Shown here: positions 25,203 through 34,876 of the stretch, in pieces
Numbering within the stretch: the first letter of the stretch is position 1
How the letters are laid out: every line of letters starts with the position of its first letter
Source of the DNA: Spirochaetaceae bacterium
GTDB lineage: Bacteria; Spirochaetota; Spirochaetia; Treponematales; Treponemataceae
Direction of reading: 5' to 3'
Assembly (NCBI GenBank): GCA_017614995.1
Contig: JAGAAX010000005.1
Coordinates: forward strand, 18,618-82,617
DNA length: 64,000 bases
Program-made: the position numbers and the translations under genes
Notes under the pieces: generated by a model
What the model saw: the letters and a program-made list of their open reading frames with translations, nothing else
The model's database searches: none
Told to the model about the DNA's origin: nothing

Positions 25203-28200
25203 ATGAATGATTTTGTCCATCTCCACGTCCATTCCGATTATTCGCTGCTTGACGGCGCTTCTAAAATAACAACATTGATTGACCGCGCCAAAGAATTGGG
25301 CATGACAGCCCTTGCTCTGACCGACCACGGCAATATGTTCGGTTCTCTGCGCTTTGAGCAGGCCTGCCATAAAGCAGGCATCAATCCGCTTGTCGGCTGC
25401 GAATTCTATGTTGCGCCGGGAAGCAGACACGAGCAGAAAGGCTCTGAAGATGGAAACCGCTATTATCACCTGATTTTAATTGCAAAAAATGTGGAAGGCT
25501 ACAAAAACCTCTGTATGCTGACGAGCCGCGCCTTTACAGAGGGAATGTACTATAAGCCGAGAATTGACCTTGATCTTCTCAAAAAGTACAATGGCGGACT
25601 TGTCTGCCTTTCAGCCTGTCTTGCAGGTCAGCTTCCGCAGCTTTTGCTTGCTGGCAAACGGAAAGAAGCTGAAGAGCTCGTCTTGACATATAGAGAAATT
25701 TTCGGTGCTGAAAACTATTACATAGAGTTGCAGGATCATGGAATTCCAGATCAGCGCAGGGTTGCGCCAATGCTGATTGATGTGGCGCGGACGCTCGGCG
25801 TTCCGATGGTCGTTACAAACGATATACACTATGCGCGCCCGGACGATGCCGCCGCACAGGATATTCTGCTCTGTGTAGGACGAAAAAAGCTTAGAAGCGA
25901 GCCGCATGGTGCAGAAGCTTACGCCGGCGGTCAGTTCTACATGAAAAGCGGCGACGAGATGGCGCAGCTTTTCCCCGATTACCCGGAGATGATTACAAAC
26001 ACAAAGCGCATCGCCGACATGTGCGATCTCACGATTCCGCAGTACAAGACGCAGCAGTTAAAAGACTGTCTGCCTGTTTACGAGATTCCGAAAGAGTTTG
26101 CGACACAGGATTTGTATGTGCTTCATCTTGTTGAGACAGGCTTGCGGAAGCGCTATAAGGTGATTACAAAGGAAATTGTTGACCGCGCTTCTTACGAGCT
26201 TGGCATTATTTTTCAGATGGGCTTTTCGGGCTATTTCCTTATAGTATGGGATTTTATCAACTGGTCAAAGACGCATGGAATACCAATCGGCCCAGGCCGC
26301 GGTTCTGGTGCAGGCTCTCTTGTAGCTTATGCCATGACGATTACCGACATTGACCCTTTCAGGTTTAAATTGATTTTTGAGCGCTTCTTGAACCCGGAGC
26401 GCGTCAGTATGCCTGATTTTGACGTTGATATGTGTTTCGAAGGACGGCAGGACGTTATCGCCTACACGCGCGAAAAGTACGGCGACCCGCAGGTTGGGCA
26501 CATCGTAACATTCGGTACACTGAAAGCAAAAGCTGTTATAGCCGATGTCGGACGCGCTTTAGGAATTCCGCTGGCTGAGGTGAACATGCTCAAAAAGGGT
26601 GTGCCTGAAGGAATGAAGGTACATTTGAAAGATGCATTTGCAGACCCTAATGAGGATCATCCCGATTTTGGTCAGCTAAAGCCTTACAGAGATGACCCGC
26701 GCTACAAAGAGCTTTTTGACCTCTGCTTCAAGCTTGAGGACGTAAACCGCAATACTTCGCTTCATGCTTCGGGCATTGTAATCGGCAGAAGCGAACTGCC
26801 GGAATGGGCACCTGTCTACAAAGACTCAAAGACCGGCAAAGTCGCGGTTCAGTACACAATGGACATAATTGAGCCGTGCGGCCTTGTAAAGATGGACTAT
26901 TTGGGACTCAAGACGCTCACGCTCATCAAATATGCCGAGCGCATTATACGCAAGCGCCCTGGATTTGAAAATTTTAAGACAGATGAAGTTTCAGAAGAAG
27001 ACGAAAAAACATTTGATTTGTTCTGCCGCGGTGATACCGTTGCAGTCTTTCAGTTTGAAAGCCCCGGAATGCAGAAGATTCTCCGCGAGGCACAGCCGCG
27101 CTGCATAGAAGATGTTGTCGCCTTGAACGCGCTTTACCGCCCGGGTCCTATGGACTATATTCCGAAGTACATTGAAGGTAAGCGGAATCCTGCTACAATT
27201 ACGTACCCGGACCCATGTCTTGAGGATATCTTGAAAGAAACATACGGCGTTATGGTTTATCAGGAACAGGTAATGCAGGTTGCACAGCGCATTGCAGGCT
27301 TTTCGCTCGGCGGTGCTGACATGCTCCGCCGTGCTATGGGAAAGAAGAAACTCGATGTTCTTATGCAGAAAAAAGAAGAGTTTATTCAGGGTGCAATAAA
27401 GAACGGCTTTACGGCGGAACATGCTGGTGAAATTTTCGAAATAATGGTTCCGTTCGCCGGTTACGGTTTTAACAAGAGCCATGCGGCGGCATATTCTGTT
27501 GTTGCGTACCGTACAGCTTATCTTAAGGCGCATTTTCCGGCTGAATTTATTGCCGCCAACTTGACCAACGAAATTACGAGCACAGACAAGCTGCCTGAAT
27601 ATATCGCCGAAGGCCGTTCTATGGGCATTGCCATAGACTCGCCTGACGTAAACCGTTCAGACAAGGTTTTTGATGTTGTTGACGGACGCATCGTTTACGG
27701 TCTGCTTGGTATAAAGGGGCTTGGAGATGCAGCAGCCGACTTAATTGTAGAAGAGCGCACTAAAAACGGGTCTTACAAGAGCTTTATGGATTTTCTTGAC
27801 CGCGTTGACTTGCATACCGTAAACAAAAAAGCAATAGAAGTAATGATAAAGACCGGCTGTTTTGACAAGGTTGATACAATTCCGCGCTCAATGCTTCTGC
27901 TTAATATGGAGCAGGCTATGACCTATGCCGACCAGAAAAAAGAAGATACTCGCTACGGTCAGGTAAGTCTTTTTGAAGATGCAGGCGAAAAAGAATATGC
28001 TGATTTTGTGTTTCAGCAGGCGGAAGAATGGACTTTGCAGGAAAAACTTGCAATTGAAAAAGAGCTCATCGGTTTTTATATTTCAGGTCATCCGCTTGAT
28101 GAGTACCGCAGCATAATTGAAAAAGCAGAGACTATAAACATTGCAGAGCCGTCACGTGCCCAGAAAGGCAAAACCTATACAATAGTCGGAATGCTTAAAA

Positions 28201-28664
28201 GCATAAAGACATTTACCACCAAAAAGGGCAGTCTGATGGCGTTCTGTCAGTTTGAGGACATAAACGGCACAATTGATCTGACTTTCTTTCAAAGAACATG
28301 GGAAAAATATAATTCCGTCCTTAAAATTGACGGAGTTTTCGGTTTTAAGGGAAAAGTTGACTTATCAAGAGAGACGCCTTCTTTTTTGGTAGACGAGGTT
28401 GTTGACCCAAAAGATTTGCAGGAGCGCGCCATAAAAGAAATTCATATTAAGCTTGAAAACGGCATAAAGACCGAGCGGGATATTATGCCGCTTAAGAATT
28501 ATCTTTTTGAGCAGGAAGGTAATTGCGCGGTTTATTTCCATCTTGAATACGGCAGCAAAAAATATGTTGTTATGGCAAACCAGCAGCTTACAGTTCCTTC
28601 AAATAATGAATTTCTTGAAGGCATAAAGAATATTTCTTTTGTTGAAAGCGTATGGAAAGAATAA
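25203..28664 (+). CDS. dnaE: DNA polymerase III alpha subunit
   Basis: A 1153-residue replicative polymerase of the DnaE1 class. N-terminal PHP domain (FVHLHVHSDYSLLDG, ALTDHGNMFG), palm with catalytic aspartates in PDFDVDMCFEG near residue 404, GRGSGAGSLVAYA, RPGPMDYIPKYIEGK, then tandem HhH (GLLGIKGLGDAAADLI), beta-clamp-binding region and a C-terminal OB fold (IVGMLKSIKTFTTKKGSLMA). The PHP metal-ligand histidines appear intact (HVHSD, DHGN), so it could retain its own proofreading; this is inference. Confidence 0.98.
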   Translation: MNDFVHLHVHSDYSLLDGASKITTLIDRAKELGMTALALTDHGNMFGSLRFEQACHKAGINPLVGCEFYVAPGSRHEQKGSEDGNRYYHLILIAKNVEGYKNLCMLTSRAFTEGMYYKPRIDLDLLKKYNGGLVCLSACLAGQLPQLLLAGKRKEAEELVLTYREIFGAENYYIELQDHGIPDQRRVAPMLIDVARTLGVPMVVTNDIHYARPDDAAAQDILLCVGRKKLRSEPHGAEAYAGGQFYMKSGDEMAQLFPDYPEMITNTKRIADMCDLTIPQYKTQQLKDCLPVYEIPKEFATQDLYVLHLVETGLRKRYKVITKEIVDRASYELGIIFQMGFSGYFLIVWDFINWSKTHGIPIGPGRGSGAGSLVAYAMTITDIDPFRFKLIFERFLNPERVSMPDFDVDMCFEGRQDVIAYTREKYGDPQVGHIVTFGTLKAKAVIADVGRALGIPLAEVNMLKKGVPEGMKVHLKDAFADPNEDHPDFGQLKPYRDDPRYKELFDLCFKLEDVNRNTSLHASGIVIGRSELPEWAPVYKDSKTGKVAVQYTMDIIEPCGLVKMDYLGLKTLTLIKYAERIIRKRPGFENFKTDEVSEEDEKTFDLFCRGDTVAVFQFESPGMQKILREAQPRCIEDVVALNALYRPGPMDYIPKYIEGKRNPATITYPDPCLEDILKETYGVMVYQEQVMQVAQRIAGFSLGGADMLRRAMGKKKLDVLMQKKEEFIQGAIKNGFTAEHAGEIFEIMVPFAGYGFNKSHAAAYSVVAYRTAYLKAHFPAEFIAANLTNEITSTDKLPEYIAEGRSMGIAIDSPDVNRSDKVFDVVDGRIVYGLLGIKGLGDAAADLIVEERTKNGSYKSFMDFLDRVDLHTVNKKAIEVMIKTGCFDKVDTIPRSMLLLNMEQAMTYADQKKEDTRYGQVSLFEDAGEKEYADFVFQQAEEWTLQEKLAIEKELIGFYISGHPLDEYRSIIEKAETINIAEPSRAQKGKTYTIVGMLKSIKTFTTKKGSLMAFCQFEDINGTIDLTFFQRTWEKYNSVLKIDGVFGFKGKVDLSRETPSFLVDEVVDPKDLQERAIKEIHIKLENGIKTERDIMPLKNYLFEQEGNCAVYFHLEYGSKKYVVMANQQLTVPSNNEFLEGIKNISFVESVWKE

Positions 28665-28777
28665 TGGATTTAATCTAAAATATGGCTGCAAAAAAATCTG
28701 CCACGCTGATGATTTTTTAGTATAATTATAGAAGAGCCGGTTATCACTCAAGGCATTAAAAAATACGAGGTTTTTGT

Positions 28778-29368
28778 ATGTTTATTAATATTTTAAACTA
28801 TCTGTCAGTGATTATTTCATTTTATACATTGATTTTGTTTATCAGAATTATCTTGACATGGATTCCTTCATTGGAATATTCAAAATTCGGCAAAATATTG
28901 GCTGAAATTTGCGATCCTTATCTGAATCTTTTTAAGAAAATCCGTATTCTTAGAACCGGCCCTTTGGATTTTACACCGATTCTTGCAATAGGAGTGCTTG
29001 TAATTATTTCTTCGGTTTTGCAGGGCATTGTAAGCACCCGCAGATTTTCTGTCGGCATAATACTTGCAGAGATAATCAGATTGTGTTGGTCTGTAATTCA
29101 TGCTGTGCTGATTGTACTTATTATTGTTGTTTTTGTGCGGCTTATTGTAAGTGTCATCAACAGAGACACATCTCCAATCTGGAGCCAGATTGACAAAATG
29201 ATTTCGCCTGTTGCCTACAGGCTGACAAACATGGTTTTCCCGAAAAAATTCGTAAAATATCAGACTGTTCTTATAGTGACACTTGTGGCTCTTATTTTGT
29301 CTCACATTCTGATTGAGATAATTTTAATGGGAGTTATTGCCAACTTTTTTTTGAAACTCCCGTTTTGA
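28778..29368 (+). CDS. YggT-family membrane protein
   Basis: A 196-residue protein with two YggT repeats: the first at residues 1-90 (YTLILFIRIILTWIPSLEYS, DPYLNLFKKI, GPLDFTPILAIGVLVI) and the second at 105-195 (VIVFVRLIVSVI-type helix, TSPIWSQIDKMISPVAYRLT). Four or more membrane helices. YggT proteins act in the cytoplasmic membrane, poorly understood, linked to division and osmotic response. ATG 28778 follows CGAGGT; a TATAAT lies in the 113-base gap after dnaE. Confidence 0.85.
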   Translation: MFINILNYLSVIISFYTLILFIRIILTWIPSLEYSKFGKILAEICDPYLNLFKKIRILRTGPLDFTPILAIGVLVIISSVLQGIVSTRRFSVGIILAEIIRLCWSVIHAVLIVLIIVVFVRLIVSVINRDTSPIWSQIDKMISPVAYRLTNMVFPKKFVKYQTVLIVTLVALILSHILIEIILMGVIANFFLKLPF

Positions 29369-29385
29369 CAGACTGAAAATGTTAT

Positions 29386-31611
29386 ATGAAGCTGCGTGAA
29401 ATATCCGTTCCTGTTACCTCGCTTCATGGGGTAGGCGAATCAACTGCAAAGCTTTTCTCTCATCTGAACATTTTCACTGTCGGTGATTTGCTAAGCTATT
29501 GGCCGCGCAGCTTTGACGACCGAACCAAATATGTTCCGCTTAAGGATTTTCAGCATGGCAAGGTGAATACTGTAGCAAAAGTTGTTGCCCACGAATGGTT
29601 CGGCTATGGCAACATGCGGACGCTGAAAGTGATAATCGAAGATTTTTCTGCGCGTGCCGAGCTTGTCTGCTTTAACAGACCGTTTCTTGAAAAATCACTT
29701 GCTGTAGGTTTTTCTGTGCGCGTTAACGGCTCTTTCAGTATGCGCTACGGCAATATTCAGTCTTCTGCATTTGAGGCTGAGTCTATACCGTCAGAAACGG
29801 CTCTTGAGCTAGAGGCCGATTTTGCTAAAACCAAGTCAACGCAAAAATATTCTGATTATTTCAGCTCAAAAAAGATTCTTGCCGTTTATCCGCTGACGGC
29901 GGGCTTGAGCCAGACAGCCATAAGAAAGGCGGTCGCACGCGCCATAAAAGAATACGCTAAAGGCATTTCAGACGAAATTCCAGAGGAAATAATCGCAAAG
30001 CACAAGCTTATGCACAAGGCAGAGTGCATTACGGCTATGCATATACCGAAGACAATGCAGGAAGCTGAACGTGCCAGAATCACGCTGATTTTTGAAGAGC
30101 TTTATCAGTTTCAGATTCAGATTGGAATGCGCTCTTTGGCGCACCGCGGAAAACTGCCTGATGATTCAATTTTTGCGTCATCTTCATCTATTTTAGAAGA
30201 AGCCGCGCTTTCAAGAGAAAACACAAATGGCGCGCCGGATTCTGATTCTGCAAAAGCGATTATAGAGGCATGTTTCTTAGACGGGCTTTCTCCGCGCCAG
30301 AAAAAAGTGCTTGAGTCTTTGCTGTTTGAGCTTACAATAGACCAGAAAAAAGTTATAGCCGAGATGAACGCCGATATTGACCGCTCTTACGACTTAAAAA
30401 AGCCGTACGCTATGGCGCGTCTGCTTCAAGGTGATGTAGGCTCGGGCAAGACGCTTGTGGCTTTTTTTGCATGTCTCAGAGTCATAGATTACGGCGGACA
30501 GTGCGCTATGCTTGCGCCGACTGAGCTTCTTGCAAGGCAGCACGCCGAAAATGCCGCAAAGCTTTTGCAGAACGCCGGAGTTTCACTTGCATTTCTTACA
30601 GGCAACATAAAGGCTGCCGGGCGCAATCTGCTTTTGACAGAACTTAAAAACGGAAATATTCAGCTTGTTATTGGAACACACGCGCTTTTTTCGCATAACG
30701 TGCAGTACAAAGACTTGCGGCTTGCTGTAATAGACGAACAGCACCGCTTCGGCGTTTTGCAGCGAAATGCGATTCTTGAAAAAGGGCGGCGCGCGGCAGA
30801 TACAGCAGAAACAGGCTATATAACGCCAAATCTTCTGATGATGTCTGCAACGCCGATTCCACAGACACTTGCATTGTCCGTTTTCGGCGACCTGGATATT
30901 TCTGTGATAAAGTCTATGCCGTCAGGGCGCCTGCCGATAAAGACACATCTGACAAAGCAGGGCAGCGAAGAAAACGTTTACCGCTATGTACGTGCAGAGC
31001 TGCAACAGGGCAGACAGGCTTATTTTGTCTATCCGCTAATTGAGCAGGGTGACACAGACGAAGACCGCGGCAACAGCTTAAAGTCTGCCGAGCAGATGTA
31101 TGAATTTTTGTCTAAAAAGATTTTCCCGGAATATAAGATTGCGCTTATTCATTCCAAAATCGAAGAAAACGAACAGCGCGAAATAATGTCGCAGTTTAAC
31201 CAGAATAAGATTCAGATTCTGGTCGCGACAAGCGTTGTAGAAGTCGGTGTTGATGTGCCTAATGCCACCTGCATGGTAATTGAACACGCTGAAAGATTCG
31301 GGCTTGCCGCATTGCATCAGCTCCGCGGGCGTGTAGGACGGAGCAGCCTTCAGTCTCACTGCTTTTTGATTTATTCAGAAAAACTTACAGAAGACGGAAA
31401 ATCAAGGCTTAAGGCGCTTTTTGAAAGTAATGACGGCTTTTTTATTGCGGAAGAAGACTTGCGCTTGCGCGGACCTGGCGAAGTGCTCGGTGTGCAGCAG
31501 TCCGGCTATCTTACGCTGTCTATTGCTGACCCTGTCCGCGATGAAGCCATAATGAATGTGGCAAGAACCGAGGCATTTGAATACATAAGACGCACTCACC
31601 CCGGCGCATAG
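29386..31611 (+). CDS. recG: ATP-dependent DNA helicase RecG
   Basis: A 741-residue fork-remodelling helicase. N-terminal wedge/OB domain (VTSLHGVGESTAKLF, YWPRSFDDR, VRVNGSFSMRYGNIQ), Walker A GDVGSGKT near residue 348, DEQHRFG near 450, MSATPIPQTLALS, and motif VI region LHQLRGRVGRSSLQS. An insertion of about 45 residues at 260-305 (SIFASSSSILEE through DSAKAIIEAC) is less usual. No clear SD before ATG 29386. It follows the YggT gene by 17 bases. Confidence 0.96.
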   Translation: MKLREISVPVTSLHGVGESTAKLFSHLNIFTVGDLLSYWPRSFDDRTKYVPLKDFQHGKVNTVAKVVAHEWFGYGNMRTLKVIIEDFSARAELVCFNRPFLEKSLAVGFSVRVNGSFSMRYGNIQSSAFEAESIPSETALELEADFAKTKSTQKYSDYFSSKKILAVYPLTAGLSQTAIRKAVARAIKEYAKGISDEIPEEIIAKHKLMHKAECITAMHIPKTMQEAERARITLIFEELYQFQIQIGMRSLAHRGKLPDDSIFASSSSILEEAALSRENTNGAPDSDSAKAIIEACFLDGLSPRQKKVLESLLFELTIDQKKVIAEMNADIDRSYDLKKPYAMARLLQGDVGSGKTLVAFFACLRVIDYGGQCAMLAPTELLARQHAENAAKLLQNAGVSLAFLTGNIKAAGRNLLLTELKNGNIQLVIGTHALFSHNVQYKDLRLAVIDEQHRFGVLQRNAILEKGRRAADTAETGYITPNLLMMSATPIPQTLALSVFGDLDISVIKSMPSGRLPIKTHLTKQGSEENVYRYVRAELQQGRQAYFVYPLIEQGDTDEDRGNSLKSAEQMYEFLSKKIFPEYKIALIHSKIEENEQREIMSQFNQNKIQILVATSVVEVGVDVPNATCMVIEHAERFGLAALHQLRGRVGRSSLQSHCFLIYSEKLTEDGKSRLKALFESNDGFFIAEEDLRLRGPGEVLGVQQSGYLTLSIADPVRDEAIMNVARTEAFEYIRRTHPGA

Positions 31612-31629
31612 TCTGCGCTCTAAACGCAC

Positions 31630-31666
31630 AAAAAAAAGGCGGAAAAGCATGCAGCCTTCCGCCTTT
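31630..31666 (-). terminator. Intrinsic terminator of the sigma factor gene
   Basis: AAAGGCGGAA (31635-31644) pairs with TTCCGCCTTT (31657-31666); the T-run is on the minus strand. It can also end recG transcripts from the other side, with a weaker tail. Confidence 0.85.
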
Positions 31667-31685
31667 CAGGATACTCTATAAAGTT

Positions 31686-32552
31686 TTAAGCCATGTAGCC
31701 TTCTAGTCTTATTCTTCTGTTGTATTGGCGCATGTGCATAAATGCGCTCTTTTCAATCTGGCGTACGCGCTCTTTTGTAATGTTCATCAATTTGCCGACA
31801 GACTGCAAAGAAAGCTCTTCTTTGTTGTCAAAGCCGAAACGGTAGCGGAGAATTTCTGCTTCGCGCGGAGGCAGCGTAGACAATGTTTTCTGAACATCAG
31901 TCTTGAGATTTTCCTGAATTGCCTGTTCCTCAAGCGGAACCTGTCTTTCGTCCATAATTGCATCACCGACTGTTTTGTCAGTATCTTCATGAGAAGCTGT
32001 GCTGTTAGAAATTGGCGCATCAAATGAGATAAAGTCATTTGAAATAACCATAATCTCGCGCACATGGTCTTTCGGCATTCCAGTAATTGAAGAAATAGCT
32101 TCGATTTCTTCTTCTGTTGTCATGCCCTTGTTGAATGTAGCGCGGATGCTTTCGATGTCGCGGATTTCTTGGATTTTATTTGCAGGCAGTCTGATTGTTC
32201 TGCCTTTTTCTTCGATGGCTTTAAGCATTGCGCGGCGAACCCACCAGACTGCATAAGACAAAAATCTGAAACCCTTGTCCGGGTTAAAATGCTCCACTGC
32301 CTCAATAAGACCGAGGTTGCCTTCGCTGATCAAGTCCTCAAGGTCAAGACCAAGATTCTGATATTGCTTGGCAAGTTTTACTACAAATCTAAGATTTGAA
32401 GTTACAAGTTTATCTTTAGCTGCTTTATTTCCATTAAGAGCTTTTTTTGCAAGCTCAGTTTCTTCTTCTTTAGACAAAAGCGGAATCCGGCTGATTTCTG
32501 AAAAATAAGAACCCATTAAACTGTCGGCCTTTGTATACTGTTTATCAAGCAT
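31686..32552 (-). CDS. RpoD/SigA-type sigma-70 factor, short
   Basis: Start ATG 32552, chosen for GGAGG 7-12 bases upstream; an ATG at 32600 has none. The product has 288 residues: region 1.2 (ADSLMGSYFSEISRIPLLSK), 2 (NLRFVVKLAKQYQNLGLDLE, GNLGLIEAVEHF, FLSYAVWWVRRAML), 3 (RLPANKIQEIRD) and 4 (LSTLPPREAEILRYRFGF and NITKERVRQIEKSAFMHMRQ). It lacks region 1.1 and the large non-conserved region of a main RpoD, so it is a group 2-like or a compact primary sigma factor. In T. pallidum a second sigma-70 gene of this type also exists besides rpoD. Confidence 0.9.
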   Translation of the reverse strand: MLDKQYTKADSLMGSYFSEISRIPLLSKEEETELAKKALNGNKAAKDKLVTSNLRFVVKLAKQYQNLGLDLEDLISEGNLGLIEAVEHFNPDKGFRFLSYAVWWVRRAMLKAIEEKGRTIRLPANKIQEIRDIESIRATFNKGMTTEEEIEAISSITGMPKDHVREIMVISNDFISFDAPISNSTASHEDTDKTVGDAIMDERQVPLEEQAIQENLKTDVQKTLSTLPPREAEILRYRFGFDNKEELSLQSVGKLMNITKERVRQIEKSAFMHMRQYNRRIRLEGYMA

Positions 32553-32901
32553 TGTCTTTCCTCCAAAGGTCTGCACCTTTGTGATTGATTTTGTTTTCAT
32601 AATTCTTATAGCAAATAGCGTGCCAATTTTTAGAAAAATTCAGCAAAACATAAAAAATAAATAAAAGTATGCAATATAAGAAAATAACAAAAAACTGAAA
32701 TTTCACTTCCGCGTTAAAATTATTCAAATTGTGTCAAAATGAAACGCCGTCTTTTTCAGACTGAAAAAATGTGTTTTTTTGATACAAATGCGGATTGCTT
32801 TAAATAAGTAATAGCTGCAAAAGAAAAAAAAATTAAAAAAAAACGAAAAAAAATACACTTTCAGGTACAAAAAAAATGAAATCAGCATAGATAGTATATG
32901 C

Positions 32902-33032
32902 GGAATTGCTGCTTGATATTAAAGTTTTTCCATTAGAAGCTCTTCGGTTGTTGAATTAGGTTTTGGGTTGTCGGCAAACAGCAATTTCCAAAAGGCACAG
33001 AATAATCCATGTGCGGGTTATTCTGTGCTTTT
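32902..33032 (+). promoter_or_regulatory. Structured leader or small RNA ending in a terminator
   Basis: GGAATTGCTGCTTG (32902-32915) pairs with CAAACAGCAATTTCC (32975-32989): 13 base pairs with one bulge and one mismatch, enclosing about 60 bases. Directly after comes an intrinsic terminator: AAAAGGCACAGAATAATCC (32990-33008) against GGGTTATTCTGTGCTTTT (33015-33032). The SD of the next gene is only 13 bases further. A possible -10 (TAGTAT, 32892-32897) would start RNA at the outer helix. The rest of 32601-32900 is A/T-rich with nothing else I can support. I match it to no known riboswitch class. Confidence 0.5.
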
Positions 33033-33054
33033 CTAAAAAATTTTGGAGGCTGTT

Positions 33055-34077
33055 TTGAGAAAAATCAACGCTGCTGTATTAATTGTTTGTCTTGTTTTAA
33101 GTTTTTGTGCCTGTTCCGGCTCGCCCTCAGGTGTTAGTGTTTTAACGGGAGATTTTGACACACCTGTTCTGCAAACTTTGAAATGCGAAAGTTCAAGGTG
33201 CATATCTTTGGTGTTTTCAGAGAATGTTACAGGCACTTCTCTTGAAGTAGGTAAGGCTGAGAATATGCAGATAGAAAATGCGCTTATGTGTTCTTTGAGC
33301 GAAAAAATCGATGCTGAATATTCTGTAAACAATTCAAAGGAACTTGAAATCCGGTTTTTGATTCCGACACAGACCGGCTGCACTTATATAGTGCGCGGAA
33401 CTGTAAAAGACGCAAACAATAATTCGCTTACTTTTGCTTCTCTGTTTACGGGCTACAATGACAACGTGCCTGAACTTATTTTGAGTGAAGTTCAGACAAA
33501 ATATTCCAACCCGAAAGCTGAATTTGTGGAAGTTTATGCAAAAACCGGCGGAAACCTTTCGGGCGTGTGCATTTTCTCGGCAAAAGACGGCGCAAAAGGG
33601 CGTTATACTTTTCCGTCTGTAGAAGTTAGCGCAGGCGAGTATATAGTTGTGCATTTTAGAAACACAGAAGCAGGCATTGTAAATGAGACCGGTGCAGAGC
33701 TGAACCTTTCAGGCGGAGCGTATTCAAGCAGTTCAAGGGATTTGTGGCTTGAAAACACAGGCGCAAGAATCGGCGACAAAACAGATGTTATTCTTCTTGA
33801 AAAAACAGCGGACGGCGAAGTTATAGACGCTGTTGCTTTTGCAGAATCTTCGCTTGAGGACTGGCCAAAAGAGATTTATAAAGAGACTTTGGAACGTGCT
33901 GTAAAAGCAGGCTTGTGGCCGGGTTCTTCTATAAAAGATGCCGCTATTGGAGACAAACTTTCTGCAACAAGAACAATCTCGCGGCAGAACAATTCTGTGC
34001 CGGCTGACAAAGATACATGGCTTGTAACGGCTACAAATACAGCGTCGCCCGGTATGCCGAATTCAGACAAAATCTAG
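33055..34077 (+). CDS. Lipoprotein with lamin-tail-like domain
   Basis: TTG start 33055 behind GGAGG is preferred to TTG 33043, which overlaps the SD. About 340 residues with a lipoprotein signal (AAVLIVCLVLSFCACSGS). An N-terminal beta domain (about 30-130) is followed by a domain at about 140-250 (LILSEVQTKYSNPKAEFVEV, GVCIFSAKDG, YIVVHFRN, LWLENTGARIGD) of the LTD (lamin tail) type found in many secreted bacterial proteins. Probably attached to the outer membrane. Preceded by a structured leader with a terminator. Confidence 0.7.
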   Translation: MRKINAAVLIVCLVLSFCACSGSPSGVSVLTGDFDTPVLQTLKCESSRCISLVFSENVTGTSLEVGKAENMQIENALMCSLSEKIDAEYSVNNSKELEIRFLIPTQTGCTYIVRGTVKDANNNSLTFASLFTGYNDNVPELILSEVQTKYSNPKAEFVEVYAKTGGNLSGVCIFSAKDGAKGRYTFPSVEVSAGEYIVVHFRNTEAGIVNETGAELNLSGGAYSSSSRDLWLENTGARIGDKTDVILLEKTADGEVIDAVAFAESSLEDWPKEIYKETLERAVKAGLWPGSSIKDAAIGDKLSATRTISRQNNSVPADKDTWLVTATNTASPGMPNSDKI

Positions 34078-34091
34078 CGCAGGCGGCGCTT

Positions 34092-34781
34092 CTAGTAAAG
34101 CTTTGGCGGAAGCGGTGCAAAGCCTTCTCCTGATTTGACTCTTGAAACATAGTCCTGAACCGTTTCAAGTTTTTCCTCAAAGGCTACACCGCCAAGACAA
34201 TGCAGATTGTTTACGTTGTGCATATCAGAACCGCTTGTGCCCGGAAGTCTGTGCAGGGCGGCATATTCCAGCGCTTCATCGTTTTCAGATGGCGCGTTTG
34301 CCGCGTTATAGACTTCCACAGCATGAACATCATCAGGATAAAGATTTATTGATTTTATGTAGCTTCTTTTTCTGTATGGATGGGCCTGAACGACCAAGCC
34401 GCCCGCATTGTCAATCAGCTTAAAAAGCTGTGAATGAGACAGGCGCATTATCTCAGGGTGGGCAATAAGCCATTGCTTTGTTATGCCGTAAATCAGATAT
34501 TCGTCGCCTGAAAAATTGTATTCAAAACCAAAAAAAACTGAAAAATCTGAACCTTCGGCTTCTTCTTTTGCATGTTCATAACCAAGGCAGAAAGCTTCAA
34601 CTTTATCTTTCCAGCAAAGGTCGTCATTTATGGCGCAGTTTCCGTTAAAAAAATGGTCTGTAACAAATATGCCCGAATACCCGATTTTTTTGTAAGCTCT
34701 GACAGCTTCTGCGCCTGTTGTTACGCCGCATGCGCTGCCTTCTGATGTATGTAAATGTGTTTCATAAATGTATTGTTTCAT
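34092..34781 (-). CDS. PHP-domain phosphoesterase family protein
   Basis: A 229-residue cytosolic protein of the PHP family: YETHLHTSEGSACG at the N-terminus (two metal-ligand histidines), IFVTDHFFNGN, GFEYNFS, LVVQAHPYRKR, GTSGSDMHN near the end. These are the metal-binding motifs of histidinol-phosphatase-like and nucleoside-phosphate hydrolases; the substrate is not known. Convergent with the lipoprotein gene (14 bases apart). Confidence 0.85.
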   Translation of the reverse strand: MKQYIYETHLHTSEGSACGVTTGAEAVRAYKKIGYSGIFVTDHFFNGNCAINDDLCWKDKVEAFCLGYEHAKEEAEGSDFSVFFGFEYNFSGDEYLIYGITKQWLIAHPEIMRLSHSQLFKLIDNAGGLVVQAHPYRKRSYIKSINLYPDDVHAVEVYNAANAPSENDEALEYAALHRLPGTSGSDMHNVNNLHCLGGVAFEEKLETVQDYVSRVKSGEGFAPLPPKLY

Positions 34782-34801
34782 AGAAGTATGTTGAATAATA
34801 C

Positions 34802-34858
34802 AAAAAAAATTGAGTTAGTTCAATTGAGGTCTGTACCTTTTGAAGCTAACTCAATTTT
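34802..34858 (-). terminator. Intrinsic terminator of the coiled-coil protein gene
   Basis: AAAATTGAGTTAG (34806-34818) and CTAACTCAATTTT (34846-34858) form a perfect 13-bp stem with an inner TTCA/TGAA pairing, and an 8-base T-run on the minus strand. Confidence 0.85.
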
Positions 34859-34876
34859 CAAAGACTTAGCGCAGCT

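Noticed and set aside
26991..27533. 180-codon minus-strand frame inside dnaE
   Set aside because: Shadow of the conserved polymerase region; Cys/His/Arg-rich composition typical of antisense frames.
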